From the NCBI RefSeq assembly GCF_018324205.1, contig NZ_AP023356.1, forward strand, positions 5,810,001-5,874,000: DNA of 64,000 nucleotides. Reading direction: 5' to 3'. Position 1 is the stretch's first letter; each line of letters opens with the position of its first letter. Below are positions 50,793 through 59,736 of the stretch, one piece after another. The notes beneath the pieces were generated by a model. That model searched no databases and was not told the DNA's origin. It worked only from the letters and a program-made list of their open reading frames with translations. Source of the DNA: Actinoplanes ianthinogenes (GTDB lineage: Bacteria; Actinomycetota; Actinomycetes; Mycobacteriales; Micromonosporaceae). The position numbers and the translations under genes are program-made.

Positions 50793-53700
50793 ATGCGGCT
50801 GTTCCGGCCGGTCCTCGGCATGCTGCTACTGACGATCGGACTGCCCGCGCTGCTGGCCGGCGGGTGCCTGTGGGCCGCGCTGCGGCACCGCGACGCCGGT
50901 GGGGCGTTCAGCGCCGAGCTGCAGCGGCTCAGCGTGCCCGGGTACGCGATCGTCGTCCCGGACGTCGACCGCCTGCTGCGCGACGACGCGTCGTTCGCCC
51001 GGGTCGGCGGCACCGAGCTGCGGATCACCGCGCTCACCGACGAGGGCCCGGCCTTCGTCGGCCTGGCCCCGGCCGGCGAGGTCGAGAGCTACCTGCGCGG
51101 CGTCCCGCACACCGAGGTCCGCGGCGTCCAGGTCGGCACCGGCGAGCTGCCGATCACCTCGGCCCGGTTCGACGGCGACCGGTCGCTCCCGTCCGCCCCC
51201 GGCCACCAGGACTTCTGGACCCGCACCGGCGGCGGCGCACTGCGCTGGACCCCGGGCGACCTGACCGGCGGCTACAGCCTGGTGATCATGAACGCGACGG
51301 GCGGCGAGGGCCTGCGCCTCAACGGCACCGTCGAGGTCCGCCCCGGCTGGCTCGACCCGACCGCCTGGGGCCTGCTCTCACTCGGCGCGATGCTGGCCAT
51401 GGCCGGCGTGATCGTGCTGGCCATGCCGGGCCGCCGCCGCGAGGTGGTCTACGTCGTCGAACCGAGCCAGGTCCCGGAGCTGATGCTGGCCATCGGCGCC
51501 CCGCTGCCGCGCCTCGGCCTGGAGTCCGGCGCCCGGCGCGCCCTGCCCGGCGCCGACCCGTCCGGCTTCGACGCCTTCGATCAGAACGTGGTCCGGACGC
51601 TCGGGCGGCGTGGCCCGGGTGGGCTGTTCGGTTTCGGTCAGGGCGGGGCTCACCGGCCGCGGACCCTGGCCGACACGCAGCCGGCCCGGCCGCCGGCGTT
51701 GCCGCAGTTCGCCTGGCCGCCGAAAAACCCCGGTGGTCCGGACCGCGCTTCCCTCCCGCCCTCTTCCGGTACGCCCACAGCCCCGCCCACGCCGTCGTCC
51801 GAGCCGGTCCCGTCCGCCCTCGCCACAGCCGGCCACGTGCCCGGCACTGCCGCAGCCAGCACCATGTCGGGCGGTGCCGCAGCGGGCGCCATGTCGGGCG
51901 CCGCCGTAGCCGGCACCATGCCGGGCACTGCCGCAGCCGGCGGCATGACCGGCGCCGCCTTAACCGGCCACCTGCCTGGCGCCGCGGACCCCGGCCACCT
52001 GGTCGGCACGACGCACGCCGGCATCGCGCCCGGCGGCATCACCCCGGTCGTTCCCGGCGCCCTGCCCATCCCGGCCACGGCCGGTCTGGCCGGCGCCACC
52101 TCGACTCCGGGCGCGGGAGCGGAGACGCCCGCGCCGGGCCGCCCGCTGAGCCTGCTCGGCGCTACCCCGGCGATGGACGAGGTGTCCGGGCCGCCCGTAG
52201 GCGCGCGCCCAGACCTGTCCGGCTCGGCTTCCCGCATGCGTTCGGATCTTTCCAACGCGGTGTCGGGCGCGAGCCCGGATCTGGCCCGCCCGGTGTCAGG
52301 CCCGCGCTCGGATCTGTCCAGCCCGGCTTCCGGGCCGCGCGCGGATCTGTCCAGCCCGGCGCCGGGCTCGCGCGCGGAGCGGCACCTTCGCCGTCGCCTC
52401 CCGGCCCCGACCGATTTGCCGGAGTTCCAGGCCACCGCGGTCGGCGCCTGGGTAGCCCAGACCGCGCCGGAACGTGCCCGCCAGACCGAGGCCCAGGCCG
52501 CCGCCGCACTGGCCGAGGCCGCCCGCCACCGAGCTGCCAAGCCAGCCGAGCAGCCCGCCGCCTCGACCGCTGCTGGCCTGGCCGCTGAGGCCGCTGGCAA
52601 CCGAGCTGCCGAGCTGGCCGAGCAGCCCGCTGCCTCGACCGCCGCCGGCAGTGATGTCGCTGTGGCCGATCGTGCGGGTAGCGAGCGGGCTGCCGGCCTG
52701 GCCGCCGAGCCCGCCTTTGCCGCAGCCGACGGGAAAGCGGTCGACAAGGCCGGCCGGCAGGGGCCGGAAGCCGGACCGGCGCGCTCCGCCGAGAAGCCCG
52801 GAAGCGCCGGCGAGGAGCCGAGGCACCGGAAGAAGCGCGACGGAGATCGTCGTGGTGGCGTGTGGCCGGCGCCCGCGCCGCGCCGGGTCGCCCTGCTGAC
52901 CGGCCCGGCCGCGACGGACTGGGCCGCCACCGGCCTGACCCGGATGGGCGGCAGCCGCCCGTCACCCAAGCCCAATTCCCCGAACGCGGAGGCGCAGAGT
53001 GCGTCCCCCGCACAGCCGAAGGCTCCGGCTGCTCCGGATGCGCCGGTTCTCGCGGGCCCGGCCGGGACGCAGCGTCAGGCCCCACCGACCTCGGCGGCGC
53101 AGGGTGCCGCGCGAGTAGCGGCGGCGTCGGGGGCCGCCAAGGTCGCCGCCGCCCAGGGCATCGCCAAGACCGCGCTGGCCGAGACCGGTGGCACGCCGAG
53201 CCCGCAGGGCCCGGTTCGCCAGCGGGCCGCCGAACCGGAGAGCACCACGACAACGGTCGCCGAGCAGTCCGAGGCGGCGGCGACCGAAAGCTCCGAGAAC
53301 AAGCCGGAATGGCCGCCGGTCGGCGAGCCGTCCCGTCCCGCCACCGAGGACGCCGAGCCCGGCACGACGACCGACGACACGAACCCGGCCGAGCCGGCGA
53401 CCGAAGACCTCGCGGCAGCCGGGTCGGTTGCTGGTGAGGCGGCGGTGGGTGAGCCGGTGACCGGGGATCTGGCAGCGGCCGGGCCGGTTGCTGGTGAGGC
53501 GGCGGTGGGTGAGCCGGTGACGGGGGATCTAGCAGCGGCCGGATCGGTTGCTGGTGAGGCGCCGGCGGATGAGCCGGTGACCGTGGATCTGGCGGCAGCC
53601 GGGTCGGTTGCTGGTGAGGCGGCGGTGGGCGAGTCGGTGACGGGGGATCTGGCGGTTGCCGGTGAGGCGGCGGTGGCTGAGCCGGTCACGGAGGACCCGG

Positions 53701-55277
53701 CAGTGGCCGCGCTGGCTACCGGTGATGCGGCAGCGGACGGGCTCGGGGGCGAGCGGCGGGACAAGGGCAAGCTGGGGGAGCGACTGGGGACGGAGAAGCT
53801 GCCGGACCCGTCGGCTGACGGCTCAGTGAGCGAGGGAGCAGCGGAGGTGAACGGCTCGGCGCCGGAGACGGAGACGCGGGAGGAGTCCAAGCCGCCGATC
53901 GTGCCGTTTCCCACTCGGCAGCCGGGCGGTCCGGCCGCGCCGGTGCCGACGGCCCGCACTGCCGAGTCGGCCATTGCCGCGTCGGCTGCTTCCGCGTCGG
54001 CTGGTTCCGCGTCGGCTGGTTCTGGGCCGGCTACTGCTGGGCCGGAGGCCGGTGAGTCGGTTGGCGTCGTGAAGCCGGCTGCGAATGTGGATGCGAATCT
54101 GGGCGCGCGGAAGGTTGGCGAGGAAGGCCGGGTTTCGATCCACGCGGTCGAGGCTGGACCGGTGGGGGAGGTGGCGGTCGGCGGGGCGGACGGTCGTACC
54201 GAAGAATCGGCCGAGACCGACGACCTGCCCGGCGGCGAACAGGTTGCGGCAACGCCGAAGGCGGCCGCGATGGCCGGGCCGACGCGAGCGCTCATGCCCC
54301 GGCAGCCCAGCGAACGAGCCGCCGAAGAACGGTCCTCGATCCACGCGGTCGAGGCCGCACCGATCGCCGACCAGCGGGCCGGCACGGAGCCGACCCAACC
54401 GGCCGACACGAAGACGGCTGCGGAACCGCGGGCCGATGTGAAGGCGGTTGCGGAACAGCGGGCCGACGTGGAGGCGGCCGCGGAACAGCGGGCCGACGTG
54501 AAGGCGGCCGCGGAACAGCAGGGCGAGGGGACACCCGCTACCGAGCAGCGTGTCGAGGCGGAAGCCTTGGCCGAGCGGCAGGTCACAGCGGATCGGGTTC
54601 CGGAGCAGCAGGTCAAGGCGGCCAAATCGGCCAAACCGGCCGTGAAGCGGGCCGCCGAGCCGGACCGCCCGCTGTCGAGGGCGAAGGACCGTCTCACCGG
54701 GGCCGGGCGGCAAAGCAGCGCTACCGGGGGTCGCAAGGTCCCGGCCGCCTGGATCAAGGCCGCCGAGACGATCGCGGCCCGCGCCGCGACCCGGACCGAG
54801 CCGACACCACCCGCTGCACCGGCCCGGCCAGCGCCTGCTGCCCAGTCCCAGGCTGAGGCGAACCCGGCCCAAGCGGTGTCCGCGCCGGCTGAGGCGGCGT
54901 CGGTTATGCCGGCCCGAGCGATGTCCGCACCGACCCAGGCGTCGGCGACGCCGAGTCAAGCGACGCCCGCGCCGGCTGAGGCCCCGGGTGGCGCATCGGG
55001 GCAGGTGGCGTCCGGCAGCGAGGCCGGGGTGACCCCGGGCGCGGAGGCCGGGGAGGGTTCGGCGGCGCGCAAGCCGCGTCCCCGGACCCGGACGCCGCGG
55101 GCCACCGCTGCCAAGCCCGCCGCGACGGAGAAGACCGAGGCGGCCGAGAGCGGAAAGCGGACCCCGAGTTACCGCGAGGAGGCGGCGGAGCTGCTGGCCG
55201 GCGGCACCGAACGCAAGCGCCGCACCACCCGGACCCCGGCCCGCAACCGCCCGAAGGACCAGACCGACGAAAGCTGA
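50793..55277 (+). CDS. Very large membrane-anchored, mostly disordered Ala/Glu/Pro-rich repeat protein
   Basis: 1494 residues; ATG 50793 follows AGAAGGGGGAATG. Residues 1-30 are a signal/anchor (FRPVLGMLLLTIGLPALLAGGC), 31-190 an extracytoplasmic globular domain (LSVPGYAIVVPDVDRLLRDDASF...YSLVIMNATGG), and LLSLGAMLAMAGVIVLAM (about 195-212) a second helix, putting the rest in the cytosol. The remaining 1250 residues are low-complexity with several repeat families: AGAMSGAAVAGTMPGTAA type, SGPRSDLSSPA type, a 20-residue GDLAAAGSVAGEAAVGEPVT type, and a 10-residue AAAEQRADVK type. It ends with a basic Arg/Lys/Pro/Thr tail (KPRPRTRTPRATAAK). Could link the membrane to nucleic acid or a partner protein. 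Function unknown. Confidence 0.82.
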   Translation: MRLFRPVLGMLLLTIGLPALLAGGCLWAALRHRDAGGAFSAELQRLSVPGYAIVVPDVDRLLRDDASFARVGGTELRITALTDEGPAFVGLAPAGEVESYLRGVPHTEVRGVQVGTGELPITSARFDGDRSLPSAPGHQDFWTRTGGGALRWTPGDLTGGYSLVIMNATGGEGLRLNGTVEVRPGWLDPTAWGLLSLGAMLAMAGVIVLAMPGRRREVVYVVEPSQVPELMLAIGAPLPRLGLESGARRALPGADPSGFDAFDQNVVRTLGRRGPGGLFGFGQGGAHRPRTLADTQPARPPALPQFAWPPKNPGGPDRASLPPSSGTPTAPPTPSSEPVPSALATAGHVPGTAAASTMSGGAAAGAMSGAAVAGTMPGTAAAGGMTGAALTGHLPGAADPGHLVGTTHAGIAPGGITPVVPGALPIPATAGLAGATSTPGAGAETPAPGRPLSLLGATPAMDEVSGPPVGARPDLSGSASRMRSDLSNAVSGASPDLARPVSGPRSDLSSPASGPRADLSSPAPGSRAERHLRRRLPAPTDLPEFQATAVGAWVAQTAPERARQTEAQAAAALAEAARHRAAKPAEQPAASTAAGLAAEAAGNRAAELAEQPAASTAAGSDVAVADRAGSERAAGLAAEPAFAAADGKAVDKAGRQGPEAGPARSAEKPGSAGEEPRHRKKRDGDRRGGVWPAPAPRRVALLTGPAATDWAATGLTRMGGSRPSPKPNSPNAEAQSASPAQPKAPAAPDAPVLAGPAGTQRQAPPTSAAQGAARVAAASGAAKVAAAQGIAKTALAETGGTPSPQGPVRQRAAEPESTTTTVAEQSEAAATESSENKPEWPPVGEPSRPATEDAEPGTTTDDTNPAEPATEDLAAAGSVAGEAAVGEPVTGDLAAAGPVAGEAAVGEPVTGDLAAAGSVAGEAPADEPVTVDLAAAGSVAGEAAVGESVTGDLAVAGEAAVAEPVTEDPAVAALATGDAAADGLGGERRDKGKLGERLGTEKLPDPSADGSVSEGAAEVNGSAPETETREESKPPIVPFPTRQPGGPAAPVPTARTAESAIAASAASASAGSASAGSGPATAGPEAGESVGVVKPAANVDANLGARKVGEEGRVSIHAVEAGPVGEVAVGGADGRTEESAETDDLPGGEQVAATPKAAAMAGPTRALMPRQPSERAAEERSSIHAVEAAPIADQRAGTEPTQPADTKTAAEPRADVKAVAEQRADVEAAAEQRADVKAAAEQQGEGTPATEQRVEAEALAERQVTADRVPEQQVKAAKSAKPAVKRAAEPDRPLSRAKDRLTGAGRQSSATGGRKVPAAWIKAAETIAARAATRTEPTPPAAPARPAPAAQSQAEANPAQAVSAPAEAASVMPARAMSAPTQASATPSQATPAPAEAPGGASGQVASGSEAGVTPGAEAGEGSAARKPRPRTRTPRATAAKPAATEKTEAAESGKRTPSYREEAAELLAGGTERKRRTTRTPARNRPKDQTDES
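53401..53700 (+). repeat. 60-bp in-frame tandem repeats within the large disordered protein gene
   Basis: Four 60-base units starting at 53401, 53461, 53521 and 53581, plus a shortened fifth, encode a 20-residue unit of the form GDLAAAGSVAGEAAVGEPVT. High identity between units indicates recent expansion. Confidence 0.9.
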
Positions 55278-55293
55278 CCCCGGTCAGGAGCAC

Positions 55294-55324
55294 CGAGGGC
55301 CACCCGATCACCGGGTGGCCCTCG
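55294..55324 (+). terminator. 13-bp perfect hairpin after the large disordered protein gene
   Basis: Arms CGAGGGCCACCCG (55294-55306) and CGGGTGGCCCTCG (55312-55324) around ATCAC, 17 bases after the stop. No T-run, GC-rich actinobacterial style. Confidence 0.75.
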
Positions 55325-55373
55325 CCGCTTCTGCGGCCAGGATCTGACCGCAACGAGCCCTAGCGTCGGCTCC

Positions 55374-56486
55374 ATGCCGACCCTCTCCACCCGTGTGCTG
55401 AATCGGACCTACCTGCGCCGGCAGTTCCTCGACACCCCATCCCGGGAGGGCGCGCTCGACGTCATCCGGCATCTGGTCGCGCTCCAGGGCCAGGAGAACG
55501 ACAGCCCCTACCTCAGCCTCCGGGCGCGCGTCGCCGGTTTCCGCCTCCGGGATCTCACCGAGCTGCTGGAGAGCCGCCAGGTCGTCCGCGGCGCCCTGCT
55601 CCGGGGCACCCAGCACCTCTGCGCCGGCGCCGACTACCCCTGGCTGCGGCCGACGGTCCAGGTCGTACTGGAAAGGCTTGCCCAACGGGTCGGCGGCCCG
55701 GACCGGACCGCTCTCCTGGCGTCGGTCGGCCGCATTCTGGCGGCGGAGCCGCTGTCCCGTGCCGAGCTGGGCCGTCGCCTGGCGGCGGACTTCCCCGGCC
55801 ACCCGCCGAACGACCTGGCCGTGGCCGCGCATCTGACGGCGCCGCTGCTGCACCCGCCGCCGTCCGGGTCGTGGGGTTTCCGGGGCCGGATCGGCTGTGT
55901 CGCCGCGGACGCCTGGCTGGGCCGGCCGATGGCCGTCGCGGACCCGGCGACGCTGGTCAGGCGCTATCTGGCGGCCTACGGGCCGGCGAGTGCCAAGGAC
56001 GTGCAGACGTGGTCCGGGCTGACCCGGATGGGTGCCGTGCTGCACGAGCTCCGCGGCGAGTTGCGGGTGTTCCGGGACGAGAACGGCGTGGAACTGTACG
56101 ACCTGCCGGACGCCCCGCTGGCCGACCCGGACGAGCCGGTCCCGGTCGTCTTCCTGCCCGAGTTCGACAACGCGGTGCTGGGTCACGCCGACCGCGGCCG
56201 GATCATCCACCCGGGTGACCGGGCGCTGGTCACCCCGGGCTGGTCGATCGTACGGCCGACCGTGCTGGTCGACGGGTTCGTCGCGGCGACCTGGGAGCGC
56301 ACTGGTGGCGAGCTGCGGATCAGCCCCTTCACCGGATGGAGCGGGCCGGTGCGCGACGCGGTGATGGCCGAGGGGGAGCGCCTGATCGATGCCGTCGCCG
56401 CGGGTCCGGCGCGGGTGGTGGTGACGCCGAAGGGGCCCTCCACGCTGCCGACACGGAGGGCCCCTTTACCGGGGGGAACGGAGTAA
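55374..56486 (+). CDS. Winged-helix DNA-binding protein of the AlkZ/YcaQ (HTH_42) family
   Basis: 370 residues. Start MPTLSTRVLNRTYLRRQFL; HLVALQGQENDSPYLSLRAR contains the Q-x-Q element that AlkZ-type DNA glycosylases use to unhook interstrand crosslinks (YcaQ/AlkZ have QPhiQ, AlkX QPhiD). Further family blocks: RQVVRGALLRGTQHLCAGADYPWLRP, SRAELGRRLA, YGPASAKDVQTWSGL, and VFLPEFDNAVLGHADRGRI. The role would be removal of bulky or crosslinked bases, as in producers of DNA-damaging natural products or as a general repair enzyme. A terminator-like hairpin lies inside its last codons. Confidence 0.82.
   Translation: MPTLSTRVLNRTYLRRQFLDTPSREGALDVIRHLVALQGQENDSPYLSLRARVAGFRLRDLTELLESRQVVRGALLRGTQHLCAGADYPWLRPTVQVVLERLAQRVGGPDRTALLASVGRILAAEPLSRAELGRRLAADFPGHPPNDLAVAAHLTAPLLHPPPSGSWGFRGRIGCVAADAWLGRPMAVADPATLVRRYLAAYGPASAKDVQTWSGLTRMGAVLHELRGELRVFRDENGVELYDLPDAPLADPDEPVPVVFLPEFDNAVLGHADRGRIIHPGDRALVTPGWSIVRPTVLVDGFVAATWERTGGELRISPFTGWSGPVRDAVMAEGERLIDAVAAGPARVVVTPKGPSTLPTRRAPLPGGTE
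56430..56467 (+). terminator. Terminator-like hairpin overlapping the 3' end of the AlkZ-type gene
   Basis: AAGGGGCCCTCC (56430-56441) pairs perfectly with GGAGGGCCCCTT (56455-56466), followed by TTACC. It lies before the TAA at 56484, so the hairpin encodes the last residues of the protein. Confidence 0.7.
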
Positions 56487-56636
56487 CCGAAGGGGGGCTT
56501 CGTCCGTTAAGTTCACTTTACCCCCTCAACCGACCAAGTGGGAAGCCAGCCCCCTAAAGCGGACAAACAACGCGAATGTTCGCTGTGGAGACACTCGCGT
56601 CGAACAACCGCGCCACTCCCGGCGTACGCTGTCCGA

Positions 56637-57227
56637 GTGGCGGATCTTCTGGTGTGGATCGACTGTGAGATGACCGGTCTCGACCTGGGCAAGGACAAGC
56701 TCATCGAGGTCGCGGCGCTGGTCACCGATCCCGAACTCAACGTCCTGGGCGAGGGTGTCGACCTGGTCATTCACGCGGACGACGCGGCGCTCGACGCGAT
56801 GCCCCCGGTGGTCCGGGACATGCACGCGAAATCCGGGCTCACCGAGGAGGTGCGCCGCTCCGCGCTCACCATGAGCGAGGCCGAGGAGCTGATTCTGGCG
56901 TATGTGAAAGAGCACGTGCCGAACCCGCGGACCGCCCCGCTCTGCGGCAACAGCATCGCCACCGACCGCGGTTTCCTGGCCCGGGACATGCCGGCGCTCG
57001 ACGCCCACCTGCACTACCGCATGATCGACGTCTCCTCGATCAAGGAGCTGTGCCGCCGGTGGTACCCGCGGGTGTATTTCGGGCAGCCGGCCAAGGGCCT
57101 GTCTCACCGCGCCCTCGCCGACATCCGGGAGAGCATCCGCGAGCTGGAGTATTACCGGCGCACCGTCTTCGTCCCGCAGCCCGGGCCCGATGTGGAGGCG
57201 GCCAAGGCGATCGCCGCGGAGCTCTGA
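56637..57227 (+). CDS. orn: Oligoribonuclease
   Basis: DEDDh 3'-5' exonuclease that degrades 2-5 nt RNAs and linear pGpG from c-di-GMP breakdown, which complements the EAL phosphodiesterase in this window. 196 residues; LLVWIDCEMTGLDLGKDKLIEVAALVTD (D, E), APLCGNSIATDRGFLARDMP (D), and GLSHRALADIRESIREL (H, D). GTG 56637 puts IDCEMTGLD at the usual place. Single gene before tRNA-His. Confidence 0.96.
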   Translation: MADLLVWIDCEMTGLDLGKDKLIEVAALVTDPELNVLGEGVDLVIHADDAALDAMPPVVRDMHAKSGLTEEVRRSALTMSEAEELILAYVKEHVPNPRTAPLCGNSIATDRGFLARDMPALDAHLHYRMIDVSSIKELCRRWYPRVYFGQPAKGLSHRALADIRESIRELEYYRRTVFVPQPGPDVEAAKAIAAEL

Positions 57228-57305
57228 GGTAACCCGCTCGACGGCACCCCCGGGCGGGCGGCTATGATTAGCCGGCACCACGGGGAAACTGCACCGTGCG
57301 GGCAT

Positions 57306-57382
57306 GGTGGTCGTAGCTCAGTTGGTAGAGCACCTGGTTGTGGTCCAGGGGGTCGCGGGTTCAAGTCCCGTCGATCACCCCA
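57306..57382 (+). tRNA. tRNA-His(GUG), integration site of the downstream element
   Basis: Acceptor GTGGTCG/CGATCAC plus the His-specific extra G at 57306 paired with C73; D-arm TAGCTCAGTTGGTAGAGCA; anticodon loop TTGTGGT (GTG); T-arm GCGGGTTCAAGTCCCGT; encoded CCA at 57380-57382. An integrase gene ends 54 bases downstream, so the 3' part of this tRNA is the probable attachment core. Confidence 0.96.
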
Positions 57383-57396
57383 TGTGAAGTGCAGGT

Positions 57397-57432
57397 CAGA
57401 GGGCCTGATCGCGAAAGCGGTCAGGCCCTCTG
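57397..57432. terminator. Bidirectional terminator with GAAA tetraloop between tRNA-His and integrase
   Basis: CAGAGGGCCTGA (57397-57408) pairs exactly with TCAGGCCCTCTG (57421-57432); a T-G and CGC/GCG pairs extend it to a GAAA tetraloop at 57413-57416. CCTTT follows. It can end both the tRNA and the convergent integrase transcripts. Confidence 0.88.
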
Positions 57433-57436
57433 CCTT

Positions 57437-58882
57437 TCACCTGTCCGATTCTGGGAGCAGATTGGGAGCGGACGCTCCCTTCGGGAGCGCCTTCAGGGCT
57501 GCGGCGAGCACCGGAACGGCCGAGGTGAGCGACAGTGCCGCGCGGGCCCTCAGCGACTCCTCCCAGCGACGTTGGAGCGCGCCGCGGATCTCGTCCAGCA
57601 TCCGATCGGTGACGTGGCTGTAGATACCGCGCATGCCCGGCACCTCATGGCCCATCTGCCGCGACTGAGCCACGTACGGGATGCCGTCCTCGTCCATCCA
57701 GGTCTGGTAGCCGTGCCGCAGGCCGTGCGGGGTGAGGTCGAGCAGGACCGGCAGCCACGACGCCAGTCGCGTCTCGTCGGTCACCCGCGGGCGGCCCCGT
57801 CCTTGCGGCGGCTCATACTGCTCGCCAGGAACAGCGGCCGGCCACGCCGGCAGCGGCTTGCCCGGCCATGGGAACTGGTGGTCAACCAGCACCGGCATGC
57901 GAGGCCGGCGGGGGGCGCGCTGCGGGTACCAACCATCGGCGGCCGGACGGAAAATCCGCTCGCTGACATTGGAGCGTCGGTAGTGCGCGCCCTCGGCAGT
58001 CACGAATGCGTACTCCCCGCCCGTGCACCACGGAATCCGGCGCCCGTCATCCGCGCGAGGGAGGCAGGTGCACTTGAGTGGGATTCCGGACGCCAGATGA
58101 TGTCGCAGCAGGCCGTTCAGAAACGGGGGAGTGGCCACTGTGCGCATCGAGCCGTCCTTGGGTCGGCCCCGGTAGAACCTGCCGTTGAGTTCGTACAACT
58201 TCCAATGCAAGTCGATAGCACCGGAATGGATGAGGTCCGGTGGTAGACCGAGCATTTCTCCCCACCGGCATCCGGTGTAGGCGAGGGTGATGACCGCGGT
58301 GAACATTGCATCGAGACCGGAAATGGTGGCCGCACGTTCGGCGATCAACAGCGCCTGTAGTGGAGTCGCCCACACCTTGGCGTCCTTCTCGACACGCTCG
58401 ATACGGCTCTTTCCTTTCCTGCCCTTCCCCTTCTTTTTCGCGGCCGGGTTCAACGTCAGGTAGCGAGGAACGGTATCGGAAAGCGCGGCCGAGAGGGCAC
58501 CGCGCGCGTTCGTGGCTGTCTTTTTCCCGAACCCGGCGGCAACGATGCTCTGTTCCCACTTGGAGATAGCCTGCTCGGTCAGGTCCATCAGCGGGTCTTT
58601 GCCGAACGTGGGAAGGATGAAGACCTCGAAGTGGTACCGGTAGTTGTCGAGGGTGTTGGGCTCCAGATCGAGGGCTGGGAACCACCTGTTCACCCAGTCG
58701 GTGAGGGTCATGCGAGCACCGCGCGGGTCGACGTATCGCTGTGCTCGGATGGCGGCCTCTTGGTCGCGTCCGTATTTCAGCGCGGCTTTTTCCGACGTGA
58801 ATCCCGGCTGGGACTCCAGCGACCCGTCCGGGCCCCGCCAGCGAGCCCGGTACAGGTTTCCTCTTTTTTCCGCGTAGGCCAC
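57437..58882 (-). CDS. int: Tyrosine site-specific recombinase (AICE integrase)
   Basis: 481 residues. N-terminal AP2-like arm-binding segment (NLYRARWRGPDGSLESQPGFTSEKAALKYGR), SAM-like core-binding domain (about 60-140), a basic linker (KKKGKGRKGKSRIERVEKD) and the catalytic domain with YTGCRWGEMLGL (Arg I), LTPHGLRHGYQTWM (His-x2-Arg), RQMGHEVPGMRGIYSHV (His and nucleophile Tyr). A long insertion with a Cys/Trp-rich patch (KCTCLPRADDGRRIPWC) lies before HxxR. It ends next to tRNA-His, its target. Confidence 0.95.
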   Translation of the reverse strand: MAYAEKRGNLYRARWRGPDGSLESQPGFTSEKAALKYGRDQEAAIRAQRYVDPRGARMTLTDWVNRWFPALDLEPNTLDNYRYHFEVFILPTFGKDPLMDLTEQAISKWEQSIVAAGFGKKTATNARGALSAALSDTVPRYLTLNPAAKKKGKGRKGKSRIERVEKDAKVWATPLQALLIAERAATISGLDAMFTAVITLAYTGCRWGEMLGLPPDLIHSGAIDLHWKLYELNGRFYRGRPKDGSMRTVATPPFLNGLLRHHLASGIPLKCTCLPRADDGRRIPWCTGGEYAFVTAEGAHYRRSNVSERIFRPAADGWYPQRAPRRPRMPVLVDHQFPWPGKPLPAWPAAVPGEQYEPPQGRGRPRVTDETRLASWLPVLLDLTPHGLRHGYQTWMDEDGIPYVAQSRQMGHEVPGMRGIYSHVTDRMLDEIRGALQRRWEESLRARAALSLTSAVPVLAAALKALPKGASAPNLLPESDR

Positions 58883-58912
58883 GTGTTGACTCCTTTTGTC
58901 GGTGAATTTCTT

Positions 58913-59254
58913 TCAGGCAGCAAGTTGGCTCTGTCGCGAAGTGCGAGGTGTGCGGGGTCGGAGCGGAACAACACGCGGATCAGCGGGCGCGGTGCGTTGC
59001 CGCTTTCTGCGCGGGATGATCGCTGCCGGTTCGTCCGACTCGCCTGTGCTGGGCACTTGCTCGTATTGGAAGAAAATGCGCCACAGGTGGTCGGTTGAGA
59101 AGTGGTAGGCGCCGCCCAGCTTGGAGAATGGAATCTCCCGGCTGGCGGCCTTCCTTTCCAGCCAGCTCTTCTTCACTCGCAGAATCTCGGCGGATTCGTC
59201 GAGAGTGAAGATTCTCGGAATGTGATCAGTGAAATCACGGGCTGGCGCGGTCAT
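58913..59254 (-). CDS. xis: Excisionase (helix-turn-helix DNA-binding protein)
   Basis: 113 residues; ATG 59254 with a perfect AGGAGG upstream. The winged-helix motif IFTLDESAEILRVKKSWLERKAASREIPFSKLGGAYHFSTDHLWRI (residues 14-60) matches MerR-like excisionases, followed by an Arg/Pro-rich tail (RRKRQRTAPADPRVVPLRPRTPR) that likely contacts DNA. Small Xis proteins steer the integrase towards excision. It lies 30 bases upstream of int on the same strand. Confidence 0.88.
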   Translation of the reverse strand: MTAPARDFTDHIPRIFTLDESAEILRVKKSWLERKAASREIPFSKLGGAYHFSTDHLWRIFFQYEQVPSTGESDEPAAIIPRRKRQRTAPADPRVVPLRPRTPRTSRQSQLAA

Positions 59255-59736
59255 GCGGTCCTCCTGGAACGAATGCGAGCCGCGCGTGGAACGGCCCGTC
59301 AGCGCCCGTTCCACGCATGAGGGGTGTCGAAGGGACGGTGAGGGCTGCGGTGTGGCTGCGGGCCGTACAGCGACCCGCTGAGAGCGCCCCAGAGCCAAGA
59401 TCTCGGACACCCGAGGGTTAGGCCATGGGCGTATGTGTCTGTGTGGCTCTCAGCGGGTCGGTTCGGTCGCGGTGACTTTGTGGGGCTGGATCGGCTGAAA
59501 CATCTCCGCATCTCCGCAGCAGCGCGGTTGACCTGCGGTTTTGTGCTGCGGAGATGGTCGGATCGCATCTCCGCAGATCTCCGCATCTCCGCATGACCTT
59601 GAGAGCCTTTGATCGTGCGGAGATGCGGAGATGTGCGGAGATCCAACACCCGGTATCTCCGCAGCCTGTTTCTCCTGGTAGCTGCCACTTTCGGGAGGGC
59701 AGTGCGGAGATGCGGAGATGTTTCAGCAGATTGGAC
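59255..59736. other. Non-coding region between xis and the replication helicase gene
   Basis: 482 bp without a supportable gene, AT-richer than the rest of the element. The distal half is the iteron region listed separately; the part near xis should hold the xis-int promoter. Confidence 0.6.
59494..59727. repeat. Iteron region: 12 copies of ATCTCCGCA framed by a 25-bp perfect inverted repeat
   Basis: ATCTCCGCA occurs forward at 59502, 59510, 59567, 59577, 59585 and 59655, and reversed (TGCGGAGAT) at 59547, 59616, 59624, 59634, 59703 and 59711. Adjacent copies at 8-base spacing share one A or T. The outermost segments, 59494-59518 and 59703-59727, are exact 25-base reverse complements beginning GCTGAAAC and ending GTTTCAGC. 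Its place directly downstream of the helicase gene of the replication pair suggests a replication origin or the operator of a Rep or regulator protein. Confidence 0.92.
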
